64,000 bases of DNA from Sedimentisphaera sp050251615. Lineage in GTDB: Bacteria > Planctomycetota > Phycisphaerae > Sedimentisphaerales > Sedimentisphaeraceae. Position 1 is the stretch's first letter. Each line of letters opens with the position of its first letter. This document shows, one piece after another, positions 62,344-64,000 of the stretch. A program made the position numbers and the translations under genes. The notes under the pieces were generated by a model, which was not told the DNA's origin, searched no databases, and saw nothing but the letters and a program-made list of their open reading frames with translations. The stretch lies in assembly GCA_050251615.1 (NCBI GenBank), contig JBFWMM010000004.1, positions 1-64,000 on the forward strand, read 5' to 3'.

Positions 62344-62745
62344 TTACTTCAAATCATCCGGAATCTCATCGAGCGACAATTCCGCGTCTTCAGCATTTCC
62401 CTTTTGCTCGGTTGCTTCAATTTTCGGGCAATCGCTCAAAAGCTCCGTAATAGTCTTTCCGCCACCGACTTTAATTTTGGAATTCGGAAGCTTATCCATG
62501 CACAAGAGCCACGGATTAAGGGAATCGTACAGAAGCTCGTTTGACAGGTCAAGAGGAGTTTCCTTGATATTGAGCATATCAACTTTGAAGCAACTGCTCA
62601 CATAAACACAGCTGACCATCGACTCTGCCGACAACCTGAGGCGCAGTTTGTACATCAATTCTTCTTTAGCCTCATCGCCCGGCAGGACAGGCAGGCTCAG
62701 CGCCAGAGACGCAGACAACAACAAAACACATATCGCAGTTTTCAT
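62344..62745 (-). CDS. Small exported protein of unknown function
   Basis: A 133-residue protein with a signal peptide (about 1-17) and a mature part of about 115 residues with two regularly spaced cysteine pairs (VSCVYVSSCF, LLCMDK, SDCPK) that could form disulfides, and an acidic C-terminus. No family is recognised. The frame is open to 62787, but the ATG at 62745 follows AAAGG and begins the signal peptide. It is convergent with the kinase gene and separated from metF by 82 nt. Confidence 0.65.
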   Translation of the reverse strand: MKTAICVLLLSASLALSLPVLPGDEAKEELMYKLRLRLSAESMVSCVYVSSCFKVDMLNIKETPLDLSNELLYDSLNPWLLCMDKLPNSKIKVGGGKTITELLSDCPKIEATEQKGNAEDAELSLDEIPDDLK

Positions 62746-62827
62746 CTCATAATTACCTTTCGCCGGCAAACGCGACGCCGGCCACACACTATATCCTTTC
62801 GCAGGCAGCGAATTGCCCGCTCATACT

Positions 62828-64000
62828 TTAATCGATGCCCTCCAAAACGGAAAGTGCTATATCAATATTCGAAAAGGGAGCACTTACCACAAGCCCGTTC
62901 ACCCTTTCTATGATAGCATCTATCATTTCAATTGCAATTTCAAATCCCTCACGGCGTCCTTCTTCGCGCGTGGTGGTTTTTCTCATCCTCTCAAGCAGGC
63001 TCTGTGGAACAACAACCCCATCAACCTGATTTGCCATAAATTCAGCGTTCTTAAGGCTTGCAAAGGGCCATATTCCCGCCAGAACAGGAATGTTCAATTC
63101 ACCCACCATATCAAAGAATTGATGGAATTGGACAGGGTCGAAGATTGGCTGGGTTACGCAGTAATCTGCGCCTGCCTCAATTTTCTTATGCAGTCTCTCC
63201 AGCTCTTCATCGATATTTACAGCACCTGGATTCACCCCCACGCCAATGGTAAACTTGGTATAATCCTTCATGGGCTTGCCTGCAAAATCATGGCCTGAAT
63301 TCAGAAGACCAGCAAACTTGACCATACCGATGGAATCAGTATCAGATACCGCTGTGATTTTCAGACCGGTATCTCCGCTTTTCGGCGCATCGCCTGTGAT
63401 AATGAGCAGGTCGTTTACTTCAAACAACGAGGCGGCCTTCATATCAGCCTGGATGGCAAGAAGATTACGGTCTTTTGAGCAAAAATGCAGGAGCGGCTCG
63501 GCGCCTGCCTGCTTAAGCTTAATTGATGTGGCCAGAGCAGACTGGGAAAACTTCGCGCGCGGGCTGTCCGGTATGTTTACCACATCCACGCCTCTACGCA
63601 TACATTCGACCGCCTTTTCAACTATGCTGTCAACATTTATTGTTACGGGCGGCGTTATCTCGATGCTCTTTATAAACTCTCCGTTTGCCAGCTTTCTTCC
63701 CAGCGCACTGCGGTCTTCCAGTTTGACTTTTGCGCTGTAATCTTCGCCCTGCTCCAGAACAAGCGTAGCTGCAGCCGTGCCTGCTCGCGAAGTACCGTCA
63801 ATAAAGCGAACGGCCTTCGCCGCCTCCTCGATGTGGGCGCTCTTAGTCCCACAGCAGCCTCCGATAATCCTGACACCTATATGATACAGACGCTTTGCAT
63901 ATTCGGTAAAGTATTCAGGGGTATTGTTGTATATTGTTCTGCCGAGATGTGTTTCAGGCGTTCCCACGTTAGGCATAACGCACAGCGGCTTAATGAATTT
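62828..64000 (-). CDS. Homocysteine S-methyltransferase/methylenetetrahydrofolate reductase fusion, partial
   Basis: The 3' part of a gene that continues beyond the right edge; about 390 residues are visible and the frame stays open to base 64000 (the ATG at 63976 is internal). The first ~55 residues end a homocysteine methyltransferase domain: PNVGTPE, then IIGGCCGTKSAHIEE with the zinc Cys pair. The rest is a MetF-type reductase: SIEITPPVT, VVNIPDSPRAKFS, LLHFCSKDRN and DYCVTQPIFDP. This is the YitJ-like bifunctional layout, making methyl-THF for methionine synthesis. The usual full length is about 600-620 residues. Confidence 0.88.
   Translation of the reverse strand, partial: KFIKPLCVMPNVGTPETHLGRTIYNNTPEYFTEYAKRLYHIGVRIIGGCCGTKSAHIEEAAKAVRFIDGTSRAGTAAATLVLEQGEDYSAKVKLEDRSALGRKLANGEFIKSIEITPPVTINVDSIVEKAVECMRRGVDVVNIPDSPRAKFSQSALATSIKLKQAGAEPLLHFCSKDRNLLAIQADMKAASLFEVNDLLIITGDAPKSGDTGLKITAVSDTDSIGMVKFAGLLNSGHDFAGKPMKDYTKFTIGVGVNPGAVNIDEELERLHKKIEAGADYCVTQPIFDPVQFHQFFDMVGELNIPVLAGIWPFASLKNAEFMANQVDGVVVPQSLLERMRKTTTREEGRREGFEIAIEMIDAIIERVNGLVVSAPFSNIDIALSVLEGID

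Noticed and set aside
1..64000. CRISPR arrays, tRNA or rRNA genes, insertion sequences, prophage or defence genes
   Set aside because: Intergenic stretches were read and none shows repeat-spacer pattern, cloverleaf motifs, transposase or phage genes; the gene content is housekeeping, envelope and glycan metabolism.

Overview
The window looks like part of a draft or metagenome-derived genome of a diderm bacterium of the Planctomycetes-Verrucomicrobia group, most likely a planctomycete of the Phycisphaerae/Sedimentisphaerales type. This placement is inference. It rests on eukaryote-like glycogen branching and debranching enzymes, secreted mannosidase and esterase genes, a Hanks-type kinase, ExbD and MCE-family envelope proteins, and peptidoglycan genes (alanine racemase, Amidase_3, UppS). 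No rRNA, tRNA, CRISPR array or insertion sequence was seen. A run of 100 N (27362-27461) marks an assembly gap inside a GH92 gene. Coding density is high and every gene-free stretch is shorter than 300 bases.

Layout. (1) 157-10989, plus: a glycogen operon with a stand-alone CBM48 protein, glucan phosphorylase, glycogen synthase, branching enzyme and a two-domain debranching enzyme; no glgC is present. (2) 10993-14577, minus: folD, trpS, purC, amidase. (3) pgk and a hotdog thioesterase (plus), separated by a strong terminator, then an MFS transporter (minus). (4) 18017-18173, minus: a predicted ~120-nt small RNA with its own promoter and terminator and four CCUC-type (anti-Shine-Dalgarno) motifs. 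(5) tyrA, a GNAT gene and tatA (minus). (6) 19981-30745: a divergent secreted glycan-degradation locus. Transcribed left are an enolase-superfamily enzyme with a Tat signal, an SGNH esterase, a GH32 enzyme with an inserted permuted LamG domain, and a GH2 mannosidase-like enzyme; transcribed right are GH92 and a sialate O-acetylesterase. (7) nadD and miaA (minus), and divergent ispA, dxs and pgsA (plus), joining isoprenoid synthesis to tRNA prenylation. (8) MCE protein, PqiC-like lipoprotein and queE (minus). (9) purA, uppS, hflX (minus). (10) 42431-47700, plus: scpB, ExbD, a 717-residue exported protein of unknown family and two oligopeptide-transporter ATPases, packed almost without gaps. (11) recJ, HAD hydrolase and a CYTH-diacylglycerol-kinase fusion (minus). 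(12) aminotransferase, GT-C-like membrane protein, GT2 and alr (plus). (13) 57290-62288, plus: PilT, a membrane-anchored GspE/PilB relative with broken ATPase motifs, a multi-pass membrane protein and a Ser/Thr kinase. (14) A small exported protein and the 3' part of a homocysteine methyltransferase/MTHFR fusion gene that runs off the right edge.

The most notable items are the C-rich small RNA, the pseudo-ATPase operon beside pilT, the circularly permuted LamG inside GH32, the CYTH-DAGK fusion, and the ScpB/ExbD/unknown/OppDF operon. All functional statements come from reading motifs and gene order; no database search was run.
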